Source: Pseudoflavitalea sp. G-6-1-2
GTDB lineage: Bacteria > Bacteroidota > Bacteroidia > Chitinophagales > Chitinophagaceae
Length of the DNA: 64,000 nucleotides
NCBI RefSeq assembly: GCF_012927185.1
Contig: NZ_JABBGB010000003.1
Coordinates: 682,001 to 746,000 of the forward strand
Direction of reading: 5' to 3'
The position numbers and the translations under genes were made by a program. Below the pieces are notes generated by a model. That model was not told the DNA's origin, did no database searches, and saw only the letters and a list, made by a program, of their open reading frames with translations. Shown here one piece after another: positions 52,214 through 59,748 of this stretch. Each line of letters starts with the position of its first letter. Position 1 is the first letter of the stretch.

Positions 52214-53794
52214 TTATTTCTTCAACACGTCCAACGCCTTCTTCACTTCCTTGTCGTAGGTATTATTCACTTCATAATATCCTTCCATTCTCCAGATCTG
52301 TCTGGCAGTGTAAGCATGAATTCTTTGCATCAATTCTTCCTTATCTCTTGCAGGTATATTCTGCAGATTGATATTATTCTTCGCTGCATAAGCAACCAGA
52401 CTATTGTACGCATCCGTAGGATCGAATCCTTTCGCTAATTCAGCTGCTGTTTTGAACTTGCTGAAATAGTCTTTATGCTGCATGTAATTAGTGAAAATGA
52501 ATCTGCTGAATGTTTGTGTAGTGAACAACGACACTGCTTCTTTTGAAAATGCTGCCGTATCGAAGGGAACAAATACATCAGGAGTGATGCCACCTCCGCC
52601 ATACACAGTTCTTCCTTTCTTTGTTTTGTAAGCAGGGCCGGTATGCGTAGCGGCTGAATCGCCATGGATCATTTCGCCATTTGCAAAACGATTGTCGAGT
52701 TCGCTTCTGTATGCTGCACGGCCATGATCGTATGGTTTTTGGATATTGCGGCCAAGTGGAGTGTAGTATCGTGCTACTGTTAAACGCAGTGCTGATCCGT
52801 TGTTCAGCTCGTACTGTTCCTGCACCAATCCTTTTCCGAATGTGCGGCGGCCTACGATGGTAGCGCGATCCCAATCCTGCAATGCTCCTGCCAGCACTTC
52901 ACTCGCAGAGGCGGAGTTCTCATCTACCAGCACTACCAGTTCTCCTTTCTCAAAGAGGCCCGGACGCTTGCAGCGATACTCGGTTTTCTTTTGATGCGTT
53001 CCCTGCGTGTATACGATCAGTTTATCATCGTCGAGAAATTCGTCTGCGATATCGATGGCTTCTCCGAGGATGCCACCGCCATTGTCGCGCAGATCGAGTA
53101 CCAGTTTCTGTAAATTATTCTTTTGCAATTCTTCCATTGCAGCCATGAACTCTTCGTAAGTGGTGCCGGAGAATTTATTGAGATGAATATAACCGGTAGT
53201 ATTGTCTACCATGTAAGAAGCATCCACAGAGAAGAGAGGAATATTGCCGCGGGTTACTACGGTATTCACTTTCTTTCCGTTGCGGAGCAATGTGATATTT
53301 ACTTTGGAGCCGGCAGGGCCGCGGAGGAATTTCTTGATCTTATCGCCATTGATATTGCCGGTAACTACAGAATCGTTTACAGTGAGGAACTGATCGCCGG
53401 TCTGGAGACCTGCTTTGTCGCTCGGTCCGCCAGGCAGTACATTGCTGGTGAAAACAGTATCGTTGAGTATGAAGAATTCCACGCCGATACCTTCAAAGTT
53501 TCCCTGGAGATCTTCATTCACTTCGGCGAGTTTCACTGCGGGGATGTACAGAGAGTGCGGATCGAGGTGGCCCAGCATGGCCTGTACGGCATCATCGCTG
53601 AGGCTGTCCTGATTTACGGAATCCACATAACGGATATTGATCAGGTCCATCACTTCCTGAACGGTACTGGGGCGGGCGGTATCAAACAGTCCTTTCGAGA
53701 ATGGAATATTCTTTCTGAGTCCTGAACCGATCCACATACCAACGATCAATACCACCGAAAAGAGCAATGGCAGCCATACCTGTAATTTCTTCAT
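52214..53794 (-). CDS. S41 C-terminal processing peptidase (CtpA-like)
   Basis: A protein of 526 residues. One N-terminal membrane anchor (LQVWLPLLFSVVLIVGMWIGSGL) faces the rest to the periplasm. The order is a helical cap (EVMDLINIRYVDSVNQDSLSDDAVQAMLGHLDPHSLYIP), a PDZ domain (~100-190, FEGIGVEFFI ... GLQTGDQFLTVNDSVV) and an S41 core with LVLDLRDNGGGILGEAIDIADEFLD. The catalytic serine lies in VDENSASASEVLAGALQD (residues 294-298) and the lysine in VGRRTFGKGLVQEQ. A C-terminal helical extension follows. It trims protein C-termini in the periplasm. It has an N-terminal anchor rather than a cleaved signal. Confidence 0.93.
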   Translation of the reverse strand: MKKLQVWLPLLFSVVLIVGMWIGSGLRKNIPFSKGLFDTARPSTVQEVMDLINIRYVDSVNQDSLSDDAVQAMLGHLDPHSLYIPAVKLAEVNEDLQGNFEGIGVEFFILNDTVFTSNVLPGGPSDKAGLQTGDQFLTVNDSVVTGNINGDKIKKFLRGPAGSKVNITLLRNGKKVNTVVTRGNIPLFSVDASYMVDNTTGYIHLNKFSGTTYEEFMAAMEELQKNNLQKLVLDLRDNGGGILGEAIDIADEFLDDDKLIVYTQGTHQKKTEYRCKRPGLFEKGELVVLVDENSASASEVLAGALQDWDRATIVGRRTFGKGLVQEQYELNNGSALRLTVARYYTPLGRNIQKPYDHGRAAYRSELDNRFANGEMIHGDSAATHTGPAYKTKKGRTVYGGGGITPDVFVPFDTAAFSKEAVSLFTTQTFSRFIFTNYMQHKDYFSKFKTAAELAKGFDPTDAYNSLVAYAAKNNINLQNIPARDKEELMQRIHAYTARQIWRMEGYYEVNNTYDKEVKKALDVLKK

Positions 53795-53936
53795 GCAAGG
53801 GTCTCTTAAATATTAAATTTTCCAAATTTCGGGGCGAAGTTCATAATTAATTCTCAATTCCGCGCTTTACCTTCGTTGAACGGTTGTTAAATGGTAGGAA
53901 TGTTAATTCCACACCGGTAGTTTTAAAAGTAGTTTT

Positions 53937-54791
53937 ATGGCAATATTGATAGCAGACAGTGGTTCAACAAAGGCAGAATGGGCGCTTGCAGGCAAGGGCA
54001 GGAAGACCAGGACAGTATTTACGCAGGGTATCAGCCCTTATTTTCTGAATACGGCCCAGATCGAGGGCGTTCTTCGCAATGAATTGATCCCCGGTTTCAA
54101 AAAAGCCGAACTGGAATCTATCGAAGCCATCTACTATTATGGTACAGGTTGCAGCAATCCCGAAAATGTTAAGTCTGTAAAAGCCGCACTCAGCAAGGTT
54201 TTTAAAGGAATCAAACCGATCGAGGTTACTCACGATCTGATGGGCGTGGCCCGCGCATCCTGCGGACATGAAAAAGGCATCGCCTGCATTCTCGGTACCG
54301 GCAGCAATACTGCTTTCTACAATGGTAAGAAGATCATGAAAGTGAGTCCCGGACTGGGATACGCACTCGGTGACGAAGGGAGTGGCGCTTACCTCGGAAA
54401 AAAAGTGATCCAGTACTATCTCTACGGCACATTCGACGAAGAACTGCGCTACCGTTTCGACCAGAAATACCATACCAATTCCGCTGAAATTCTCGATAAC
54501 GTATATAAAAAGCCATTGCCTAACCGCTACCTGGCTTCGTTTGCGCTCTTTCTCGCAGAGAACAGAGACCATTATATGATCGAGAACATCATTGAAGACG
54601 GCTTGAACGATTTCTTCTTTACCCACCTCTGCAAACTGAACGAAAGCTGGAAGATGCCTATCCACTTTATCGGCAGTGTAGGCTTTGCATTCAAAGATGT
54701 ACTGGCCGATCTCTGTCATGCCTACGAATTTGAACTGGGCAAGGTGCTGAAGAATCCGATGGCGGGACTGATAAAATACCACCTGGGATAA
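53937..54791 (+). CDS. murK: BadF/BadG-type amino-sugar kinase (MurNAc/GlcNAc kinase)
   Basis: A protein of 284 residues in the ASKHA fold. It has phosphate-1 ILIADSGSTKAEWAL, adenosine/phosphate-2 ACILGTGSNTAFYNG and LGYALGDEGSGAYLGKKVI, as in N-acetylglucosamine and N-acetylmuramic acid kinases of the BadF group. It lies 43 bases before murQ, which acts on MurNAc 6-phosphate. A kinase making that substrate in the cytoplasm (MurK, dual MurNAc/GlcNAc) is the best reading, as in Tannerella and Clostridium peptidoglycan-recycling clusters. A plain GlcNAc kinase is the alternative. Confidence 0.78.
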   Translation: MAILIADSGSTKAEWALAGKGRKTRTVFTQGISPYFLNTAQIEGVLRNELIPGFKKAELESIEAIYYYGTGCSNPENVKSVKAALSKVFKGIKPIEVTHDLMGVARASCGHEKGIACILGTGSNTAFYNGKKIMKVSPGLGYALGDEGSGAYLGKKVIQYYLYGTFDEELRYRFDQKYHTNSAEILDNVYKKPLPNRYLASFALFLAENRDHYMIENIIEDGLNDFFFTHLCKLNESWKMPIHFIGSVGFAFKDVLADLCHAYEFELGKVLKNPMAGLIKYHLG

Positions 54792-54834
54792 CCAACAGAA
54801 CCAGCCCGTTTATTCATACTGAAATTGTACGCTC

Positions 54835-55665
54835 ATGTCAGCGGCCTTTAACAAGATCACTGAGCAGGCCAGTCCATACCGGCATCTGGAGAAAATGAGT
54901 ATCCGGGAACTGCTCACCAATATCAATACAGAAGATCAGCAGGTACCGATGGTAGTGGCCAGTGCCATACCTCAGATAGAGGCATTGGTAACCATCATCA
55001 GCGATAAAATGCTGGCCGGAGGCCGGCTGTTCTATATCGGAGCCGGCACCAGTGGCCGCCTCGGCATACTCGATGCCAGCGAAATTCCACCTACTTACGG
55101 ATTGCCTCAGGGCCTCGTTGTCGGCATCATTGCCGGTGGTTCCGAAGCCATTCAGAAGCCCATCGAAAATGCGGAAGACAGCTGGGAACAGGGATGGAAG
55201 GATCTCGAAAAACACCAGATCAGCGATAAAGATGTAGTGGTGGGAATCGCAGCCAGCGGCACCACACCCTATGTGATCGGAGCGGTGAAAGCCGCGCGGG
55301 AACAGGGCATTCTTACCGGATGCATCACCTGCAATTATCAAACGCCACTCGCAGATGCAGCAGCTTATCCCGTGGAAGTGGTGGTGGGACCGGAATTCGT
55401 AACCGGAAGCACCCGCATGAAAAGCGGAACTGCACAGAAGCTGGTACTGAACATGATCTCCACTTCTGTGATGATTCAGATTGGAAGGGTGGAAGACAAC
55501 AAGATGGTGAACATGCAACTCACCAATGCCAAACTGGTAGACCGTGGCACGCAGATGCTGATGGAACGAACCGGCATCACCAATTACGAAGAGGCCAAAC
55601 AATTGCTGCTCAAATACGGAAGTGTAAAAAAAGCGGTGGACGCGTACAAATCTCCTGCCAGCTAA
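54835..55665 (+). CDS. murQ: N-acetylmuramic acid 6-phosphate etherase
   Basis: A protein of 276 residues, slightly shorter than the ~300 of E. coli MurQ. It has a SIS fold with LFYIGAGTSGRLGILDASEIPPTYG, which holds the sugar-phosphate loop and the catalytic Glu in DASEIPPTYG. It also has VVVGIAASGTTPYVIGAVKAA, FVTGSTRMKSGTAQKLVLNMIS, and a C-terminal helix pair (LTNAKLVDRGTQMLMERTGI). MurQ cleaves the lactyl ether of MurNAc 6-phosphate to GlcNAc 6-phosphate and D-lactate. With the kinase just upstream it forms a two-gene peptidoglycan-recycling unit. Confidence 0.95.
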   Translation: MSAAFNKITEQASPYRHLEKMSIRELLTNINTEDQQVPMVVASAIPQIEALVTIISDKMLAGGRLFYIGAGTSGRLGILDASEIPPTYGLPQGLVVGIIAGGSEAIQKPIENAEDSWEQGWKDLEKHQISDKDVVVGIAASGTTPYVIGAVKAAREQGILTGCITCNYQTPLADAAAYPVEVVVGPEFVTGSTRMKSGTAQKLVLNMISTSVMIQIGRVEDNKMVNMQLTNAKLVDRGTQMLMERTGITNYEEAKQLLLKYGSVKKAVDAYKSPAS

Positions 55666-55753
55666 ATCCCCGGCCATTGGGCATTCTATACGAAATTTTT
55701 CACAAAAAAATATTTGGAAACGGCTGGTCGCTGAACGTAAATTGTAGATAGCT

Positions 55754-56317
55754 ATGCATGATATCGAACCATTTTACAATTGGCGTCACATCTATACAAG
55801 TGAGCAGGATGAACGGAGCCCGTTCTACGGACGCGTATACTCGGAGTTTGAATTCACTCAAACCGTTTACAATTATTACATCCATCCGCAGTGGGATGAT
55901 TTCGGTAGCCGTACCATGTATCTTAAAACACTGATGGTAGATTATGATGAACATTATGCCATCATCGAACTGATAGGAGAGTGGAATGATGCCATCGAAA
56001 ATGATATCATGGAACTCAAACGCGAAGTAGCGGATCCATTCATCTACGAAGGCATCACCAAATTCATTCTCATCGCAGAGAACGTACTCAACTTCCACAG
56101 TAGTGATAAAGAATATTACGAAGAATGGTTCGACGAAGTAACTGATGAAAACGGATGGGTGGTGATACTCAACATGCCCGAACAAACACAGCACGATTTC
56201 AAACGCGCCAAACTCCATCGTTTCTTCGAACTCAAAGAACTCGATAACTGGCGTACCTACAAGCCTTTCCACCTCTTCAGGAAGATAGATGAAGAAATGA
56301 CGAACCGTCTCGATTAA
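55754..56317 (+). CDS. Conserved protein of unknown function
   Basis: A protein of 187 residues, acidic, rich in aromatic residues, with no signal or membrane segment. It starts MHDIEPFYNWRHIYTSEQDERSPFYGR. Other stretches are FTQTVYNYYIHPQWDDFGSRTMYLKTLMVDY, IYEGITKFILIAENVLNFHSSDKEYYEEWF and a C-terminus LDNWRTYKPFHLFRKIDEEMTNRLD. I recall near-identical hypothetical proteins across Bacteroidota but no function. It lies 88 bases after murQ and 102 before the pheA leader; it may be co-transcribed with murQ. Confidence 0.75.
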   Translation: MHDIEPFYNWRHIYTSEQDERSPFYGRVYSEFEFTQTVYNYYIHPQWDDFGSRTMYLKTLMVDYDEHYAIIELIGEWNDAIENDIMELKREVADPFIYEGITKFILIAENVLNFHSSDKEYYEEWFDEVTDENGWVVILNMPEQTQHDFKRAKLHRFFELKELDNWRTYKPFHLFRKIDEEMTNRLD

Positions 56318-56384
56318 TCCACTGAAAAAGTGGACTTAACAAACAGTTGTTCGGATAATATTTTTCAATTCACCAAAAATTTAT

Positions 56385-56414
56385 TTTGCGTTTCGCGTTT
56401 TGTGATTACTTTTG
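56385..56414 (+). promoter_or_regulatory. Promoter of the pheA leader (TTTG, 18 bases, TACTTTTG)
   Basis: TTTG at 56385-56388 and TACTTTTG at 56407-56414 give both Bacteroidota promoter elements with near-standard spacing. Transcription would start about 56418-56420, at or just before the leader ATG, so the leader peptide message is almost leaderless. Confidence 0.7.
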
Positions 56415-56419
56415 ATTCA

Positions 56420-56509
56420 ATGAACATCAACAAGGCATACGGATTCTTTTATTTTAGCTTTTACTACTTTAGAAGGTGGCCGGGAATGCTTTTGTTGAAA
56501 ACAAACTAG
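56420..56509 (+). CDS. Phe/Tyr-rich leader peptide of the pheA operon (29 aa)
   Basis: A complete frame: ATG at 56420, TAG at 56507-56509. The peptide begins MNINKAYGFFYFSFYYFRRW and continues PGMLLLKTN. Eleven consecutive residues, YGFFYFSFYYF, include five Phe and four Tyr, the end products of the downstream pheA-tyrA operon. It begins 6 bases after a well-formed -7 box, and an intrinsic terminator follows 23 bases after its stop. This is the standard architecture of a ribosome-mediated attenuator leader such as E. coli pheL, and such a run of aromatic codons is hard to explain otherwise. The peptide itself is probably not needed. Confidence 0.85.
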   Translation: MNINKAYGFFYFSFYYFRRWPGMLLLKTN

Positions 56510-56564
56510 AAATAAAAAAATCAACATAAAGAGTCCCGGCCGAAAAGCCGGGACTTTTGTTTTT
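56478..56564 (+). promoter_or_regulatory. Transcription attenuator: antiterminator and terminator in front of pheA
   Basis: GGCCGGGA (56478-56485), inside the leader peptide frame just after the aromatic codons, is the exact complement of TCCCGGCC (56534-56541). That second stretch is also the left arm of the terminator hairpin. The two structures are mutually exclusive. A ribosome stalled on the Phe/Tyr codons would leave 56478-56485 free to form the antiterminator; a ribosome reading on would let the terminator form. A small A/T-rich hairpin (TTTGTT 56491-56496 with AACAAA 56500-56505) between them may act as a polymerase pause. The mechanism is inferred from sequence and from known pheA/trp attenuators. 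Confidence 0.78.
56532..56564 (+). terminator. Intrinsic terminator between leader peptide and pheA
   Basis: AGTCCCGGC (56532-56540) pairs with GCCGGGACT (56547-56555) over CGAAAA, followed by TTTTGTTTTT. It lies upstream of pheA and within its operon, as expected for an attenuator. Confidence 0.92.
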
Positions 56565-56589
56565 ACTAATCACTACAGATCAGTCTGAT

Positions 56590-57420
56590 ATGGCAAAAGT
56601 CTCGATACAAGGATACGAAGGCAGTTTTCATCAGGTAGCAGCCCAGCAATACTTCGGCAAAGACGTAGAAGTGATACCCTGCGCCACTTTCCGTGAAGTA
56701 GTTAAGATCGCCGGCAACAAAAAAGAAAGTGATGGCGGACTCATGGCCATCGAAAATTCCATCGCCGGAAGCATCCTCCCCAACTACAGCTTACTGCAGA
56801 AAAGCAATCTTCAGATTGTTGGAGAAGTTTATCTTCCTATTAAACAACACCTGCTGGTTAATCCCGGCGTGAAGCTCGAAGATATCCGCGAAGTACACAG
56901 CCATCACATGGCTATTCAGCAATGTTTGGAGTACTTAGATAAGTTCGACTGGAAACTCGTAGAAACCGAAGACACAGCCCTCAGCGCAAAAAAACTGCAT
57001 CAGCATAAAAGCAAACATATTGCGGCCATCGCCAGCAAACTCGCTGCAGATCTGTTTGAGCTGGATGTTATCACACCAAACATCCACACCATGAAAAGCA
57101 ATTACACCCGTTTTCTGGTGATCAAACGGCCAGACACAGCCGAAGTTGTCGAAGATGCGAACAAAGCATCTGTGAACTTCAACACCGATCACTCAAGAGG
57201 CAGCCTTGCACGCGTGCTTACCCGCATCGCAGATGGTGGCATCAACCTCAGCAAACTGCAAAGCTTCCCCATTCCCGGAAGCGACTGGCAGTACAGCTTT
57301 CATGCAGATATGGAATTCGAAACCCTGCAGCAATTCGAAGACGTGATCAATGAAATAACACCTATCACAACCGAACTCAAAGTATACGGAGTTTACAAAA
57401 AAGGCAAAGCGATCGTATGA
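56590..57420 (+). CDS. pheA: Prephenate dehydratase
   Basis: A protein of 276 residues from the ATG at 56590 (MAKVSIQGYEGSFH). The catalytic domain (~1-185) has YEGSFHQVAAQQYFG, MAIENSIAGSILPNYSLL, VHSHHMAIQQCLEYLDKFDW and the signature TRF in SNYTRFLVIKR. The ACT domain (~195-275) is RGSLARVLTRIADGGINLSKLQSFPIPG, the site of phenylalanine feedback inhibition. It is a stand-alone dehydratase with no fused chorismate mutase; that activity is fused to DAHP synthase downstream. It converts prephenate to phenylpyruvate. The gene overlaps the next one by 4 bases (ATGA) and is preceded by an attenuator. Frame extension upstream to 56557 would enter the terminator tail and is rejected. Confidence 0.95.
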   Translation: MAKVSIQGYEGSFHQVAAQQYFGKDVEVIPCATFREVVKIAGNKKESDGGLMAIENSIAGSILPNYSLLQKSNLQIVGEVYLPIKQHLLVNPGVKLEDIREVHSHHMAIQQCLEYLDKFDWKLVETEDTALSAKKLHQHKSKHIAAIASKLAADLFELDVITPNIHTMKSNYTRFLVIKRPDTAEVVEDANKASVNFNTDHSRGSLARVLTRIADGGINLSKLQSFPIPGSDWQYSFHADMEFETLQQFEDVINEITPITTELKVYGVYKKGKAIV

Positions 57421-58616
57421 TAACTACATCCAAAAGATTAGAAGGAATCGGTGAATACTATTTCTCTCAGAAACTGAGGGAGATCGAAGGCCTCAACCAG
57501 CAGGGCAAACAGATCATCAACCTGGGCATCGGCAGTCCTGATCTACCGCCGCATCCCGATGTGATCCGCACCCTGCAGGAAGAAAGCGCCAAGCCCAATG
57601 TGCATGCTTACCAATCTTACAAAGGATCTCCTGTGCTGCGCAAAGCAGTGGCAGACTGGTATGCGCAGTGGTACGGTGTAACACTTAATCCCGATACCGA
57701 GATACTGCCGCTGATCGGCAGCAAAGAAGGCATCATGCACATTTGCATGACCTATCTCGATGCAGGCGATATGGCCCTCATTCCCAATCCCGGTTATCCT
57801 ACCTATAGCAGCGCCGTGAAACTCGCAGGCGGAACAACGGTTCCATACGAGCTCACAGAAGCCAACGACTGGTACCCCGATTTCGAAGCATTGAGCAAGC
57901 AGGTAACTGCGTTGAATGCTGCCGGTAAGGGCACAGTGAAACTCATGTGGGTGAACTATCCGCAGATGCCAACCGGCAAACTGCCCGATGCCAACCTCTT
58001 CACAAAACTGGTAGCATTCGGCAAAGCACACAACATTCTTATTTGTCACGATAACCCGTACAGCTTTATTCTCAACGATTCTCCAATGAGCCTGCTCAGC
58101 ATCGAAGGTGCCAAAGACATCGCACTCGAACTGAACAGCCTCAGCAAATCGCAGAACATGGCAGGATGGAGAGTGGGCACACTCAGCGGCTCCAAAGAAC
58201 GCATCGAAGAAGTGCTGCGTTTCAAAAGCAATATGGACAGTGGCATGTTCCTTCCGCTGCAACTCGCAGCAGCAAAGGCTTTGGGCTTACCCAAATCGTG
58301 GTACGAAGAAGTGAATGCTACTTATCGCAAGCGCAGAGTGAAAGTATTCGAACTGCTCAGTCTGCTCGATTGCGTGTTCGACCAAAACCAGGCTGGCATG
58401 TTCGTATGGGCTAAGATCCCTGCGGGATATAAAGACGGATTTGCACTCAGCGATGAAGTGCTCTACAATGCCAACGTGTTCATCACACCGGGTGGCATCT
58501 TCGGAAACGCAGGTGATCCCTATGTGCGCGTGAGCCTCTGCAGCAGCGAAGAAAAACTCGCAGAGAGCATACAGCGTGTGCAGCATTTTTTATCAACAGC
58601 AAAAGTTTCTCAATAG
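57417..58616 (+). CDS. Class I/II aminotransferase of the aromatic operon
   Basis: A protein of 399 residues, fold-type I PLP enzyme. It has the N-terminal arm KRLEGIGEYYFSQKLREI, then IINLGIGSPDLPPHPDVI, YQSYKGSPVLRKAVADWYAQWYGV, LIGSKEGIMHICMTYLDAGD and CHDNPYSFILND. The PLP lysine is in ELNSLSKSQNMAGWRVGTLSG and the substrate carboxylate-binding Arg in YVRVSLCSSEEKL. It sits between pheA and tyrA with a 4-base overlap and a 1-base gap, so it most likely transaminates phenylpyruvate and 4-hydroxyphenylpyruvate (or prephenate) in the last step of Phe and Tyr synthesis. The wording also resembles LL-diaminopimelate aminotransferase relatives; context favours the aromatic role. Confidence 0.88.
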   Translation: MITTSKRLEGIGEYYFSQKLREIEGLNQQGKQIINLGIGSPDLPPHPDVIRTLQEESAKPNVHAYQSYKGSPVLRKAVADWYAQWYGVTLNPDTEILPLIGSKEGIMHICMTYLDAGDMALIPNPGYPTYSSAVKLAGGTTVPYELTEANDWYPDFEALSKQVTALNAAGKGTVKLMWVNYPQMPTGKLPDANLFTKLVAFGKAHNILICHDNPYSFILNDSPMSLLSIEGAKDIALELNSLSKSQNMAGWRVGTLSGSKERIEEVLRFKSNMDSGMFLPLQLAAAKALGLPKSWYEEVNATYRKRRVKVFELLSLLDCVFDQNQAGMFVWAKIPAGYKDGFALSDEVLYNANVFITPGGIFGNAGDPYVRVSLCSSEEKLAESIQRVQHFLSTAKVSQ

Positions 58617-58617
58617 C

Positions 58618-59466
58618 ATGTTCAATGCAGTAACCATAGTAGGAGTGGGGTTGATTGGAGGAAGCTTCAGTCTCGCCCTCAAGAATCTCGGCCTCACCAA
58701 AAAAGTGATTGGTGTGAGCCGCACAAAAGCCAGCGAGCTGAAAGCGCTCGAACTGGGATTGATCGATGAGGCCATGAGCCTCGAAGACGCAGTGCGCAAC
58801 AGCGATCTCATTTATGTAGCCATCCCCGTAGACACTACCATTCCGGTAATGAAACAGATCATGGATCTGGTAACCGATCAGCAGATCGTAGTGGATGCAG
58901 GCTCTACAAAAATGGCCCTCTGCGAGTCGCTCCATAATCATCCGATGCGCCATCGTTTTGTAGCAAGCCATCCGATGTGGGGTACGGAGTATAGCGGCCC
59001 CGAAGCCGCAGTACAGGATGCTTTCACAGGAAGAACCTGCGTGATCTGTGAAAAAGATAAATCAGACGCAGCAGCTGTAGAAAAAGTAGAGAATGTATAC
59101 CGCCAGCTGGGTATGCGCATGACATACATGGATGCAGACAGTCACGATATGCACGCCGCATACGTGAGTCATATTTCACATATCACATCCTTCGCCCTCG
59201 CCAATACGGTGCTGGAGAAGGAGAAAGAGGAAGATGCCATTTTTGAACTGGCGGGTGGTGGTTTTGAAAGCACGGTGAGACTGGCTAAAAGTAACCCTGC
59301 CATGTGGGTGCCCATCTTCATGCAGAACAAAGATCATGTGCTCGATGTGCTCAATGAACATATCAGCCAGTTGAGAAAATTCAAAAGTTGCCTCGAAAAG
59401 GAGAACTTTGAATACCTGCAGGAACTGATTGAGCAGGCCAACAAAATCAAAAGGATCATCAAATGA
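58618..59466 (+). CDS. tyrA: Prephenate dehydrogenase
   Basis: A protein of 282 residues from the ATG at 58618, one base after the aminotransferase stop. The Rossmann loop is TIVGVGLIGGSFSLALK with KVIGVSRTKAS. The catalytic His lies in RFVASHPMWGTEYSGPEAA, and the helical dimer domain carries DADSHDMHAAYVSHISHITSFALANTVLE and FESTVRLAKSNPAMWVPIF. It has no ACT domain and no fused mutase. It makes 4-hydroxyphenylpyruvate from prephenate with NAD. It overlaps the next small gene by 4 bases. Confidence 0.94.
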   Translation: MFNAVTIVGVGLIGGSFSLALKNLGLTKKVIGVSRTKASELKALELGLIDEAMSLEDAVRNSDLIYVAIPVDTTIPVMKQIMDLVTDQQIVVDAGSTKMALCESLHNHPMRHRFVASHPMWGTEYSGPEAAVQDAFTGRTCVICEKDKSDAAAVEKVENVYRQLGMRMTYMDADSHDMHAAYVSHISHITSFALANTVLEKEKEEDAIFELAGGGFESTVRLAKSNPAMWVPIFMQNKDHVLDVLNEHISQLRKFKSCLEKENFEYLQELIEQANKIKRIIK

Positions 59467-59669
59467 ACTGGAGTTTCGACGTGTTATTCTTTGCCGGATT
59501 CGGTATTATCTGCCTGTATCTGGCATTCAAAAGATCGAAATGGCTTTTCTGGGGCTCTTCAAAGTCCGAAAGACTGGAGCTTTCCCTGGGAAAACATTAT
59601 AAGTTCTGGGTCAATCTGACTGCAGGACTGCTATTTTCAGGCATCGCAGTGTACTTTTTGCTGCACTAG
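59463..59669 (+). CDS. Small membrane protein overlapping tyrA
   Basis: A protein of 68 residues whose ATG overlaps the tyrA stop (ATGA), so translation is coupled. Two membrane helices, FDVLFFAGFGIICLYLAF and FWVNLTAGLLFSGIAVYFLL, are joined by a basic/polar loop RSKWLFWGSSKSERLELSLGKHYK. There is no known family. Coupling to tyrA suggests it is really expressed. A role in the aromatic pathway is not evident; it may be a bystander. Confidence 0.65.
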   Translation: MNWSFDVLFFAGFGIICLYLAFKRSKWLFWGSSKSERLELSLGKHYKFWVNLTAGLLFSGIAVYFLLH

Positions 59670-59723
59670 CATTGCTTTTCAGCTCTTTGAGAGGATAATT
59701 TAGGCTGCCCGCGCGGTAAATGG

Positions 59724-59731
59724 TACCTTTG
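59724..59731 (+). promoter_or_regulatory. -7 box (TACCTTTG) of the DEAD-box helicase gene
   Basis: TACCTTTG followed by CGC, 17 bases before the helicase start. The helicase gene therefore has a promoter independent of the attenuator. Confidence 0.55.
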
Positions 59732-59748
59732 CGCAAATTTTTTACTTT

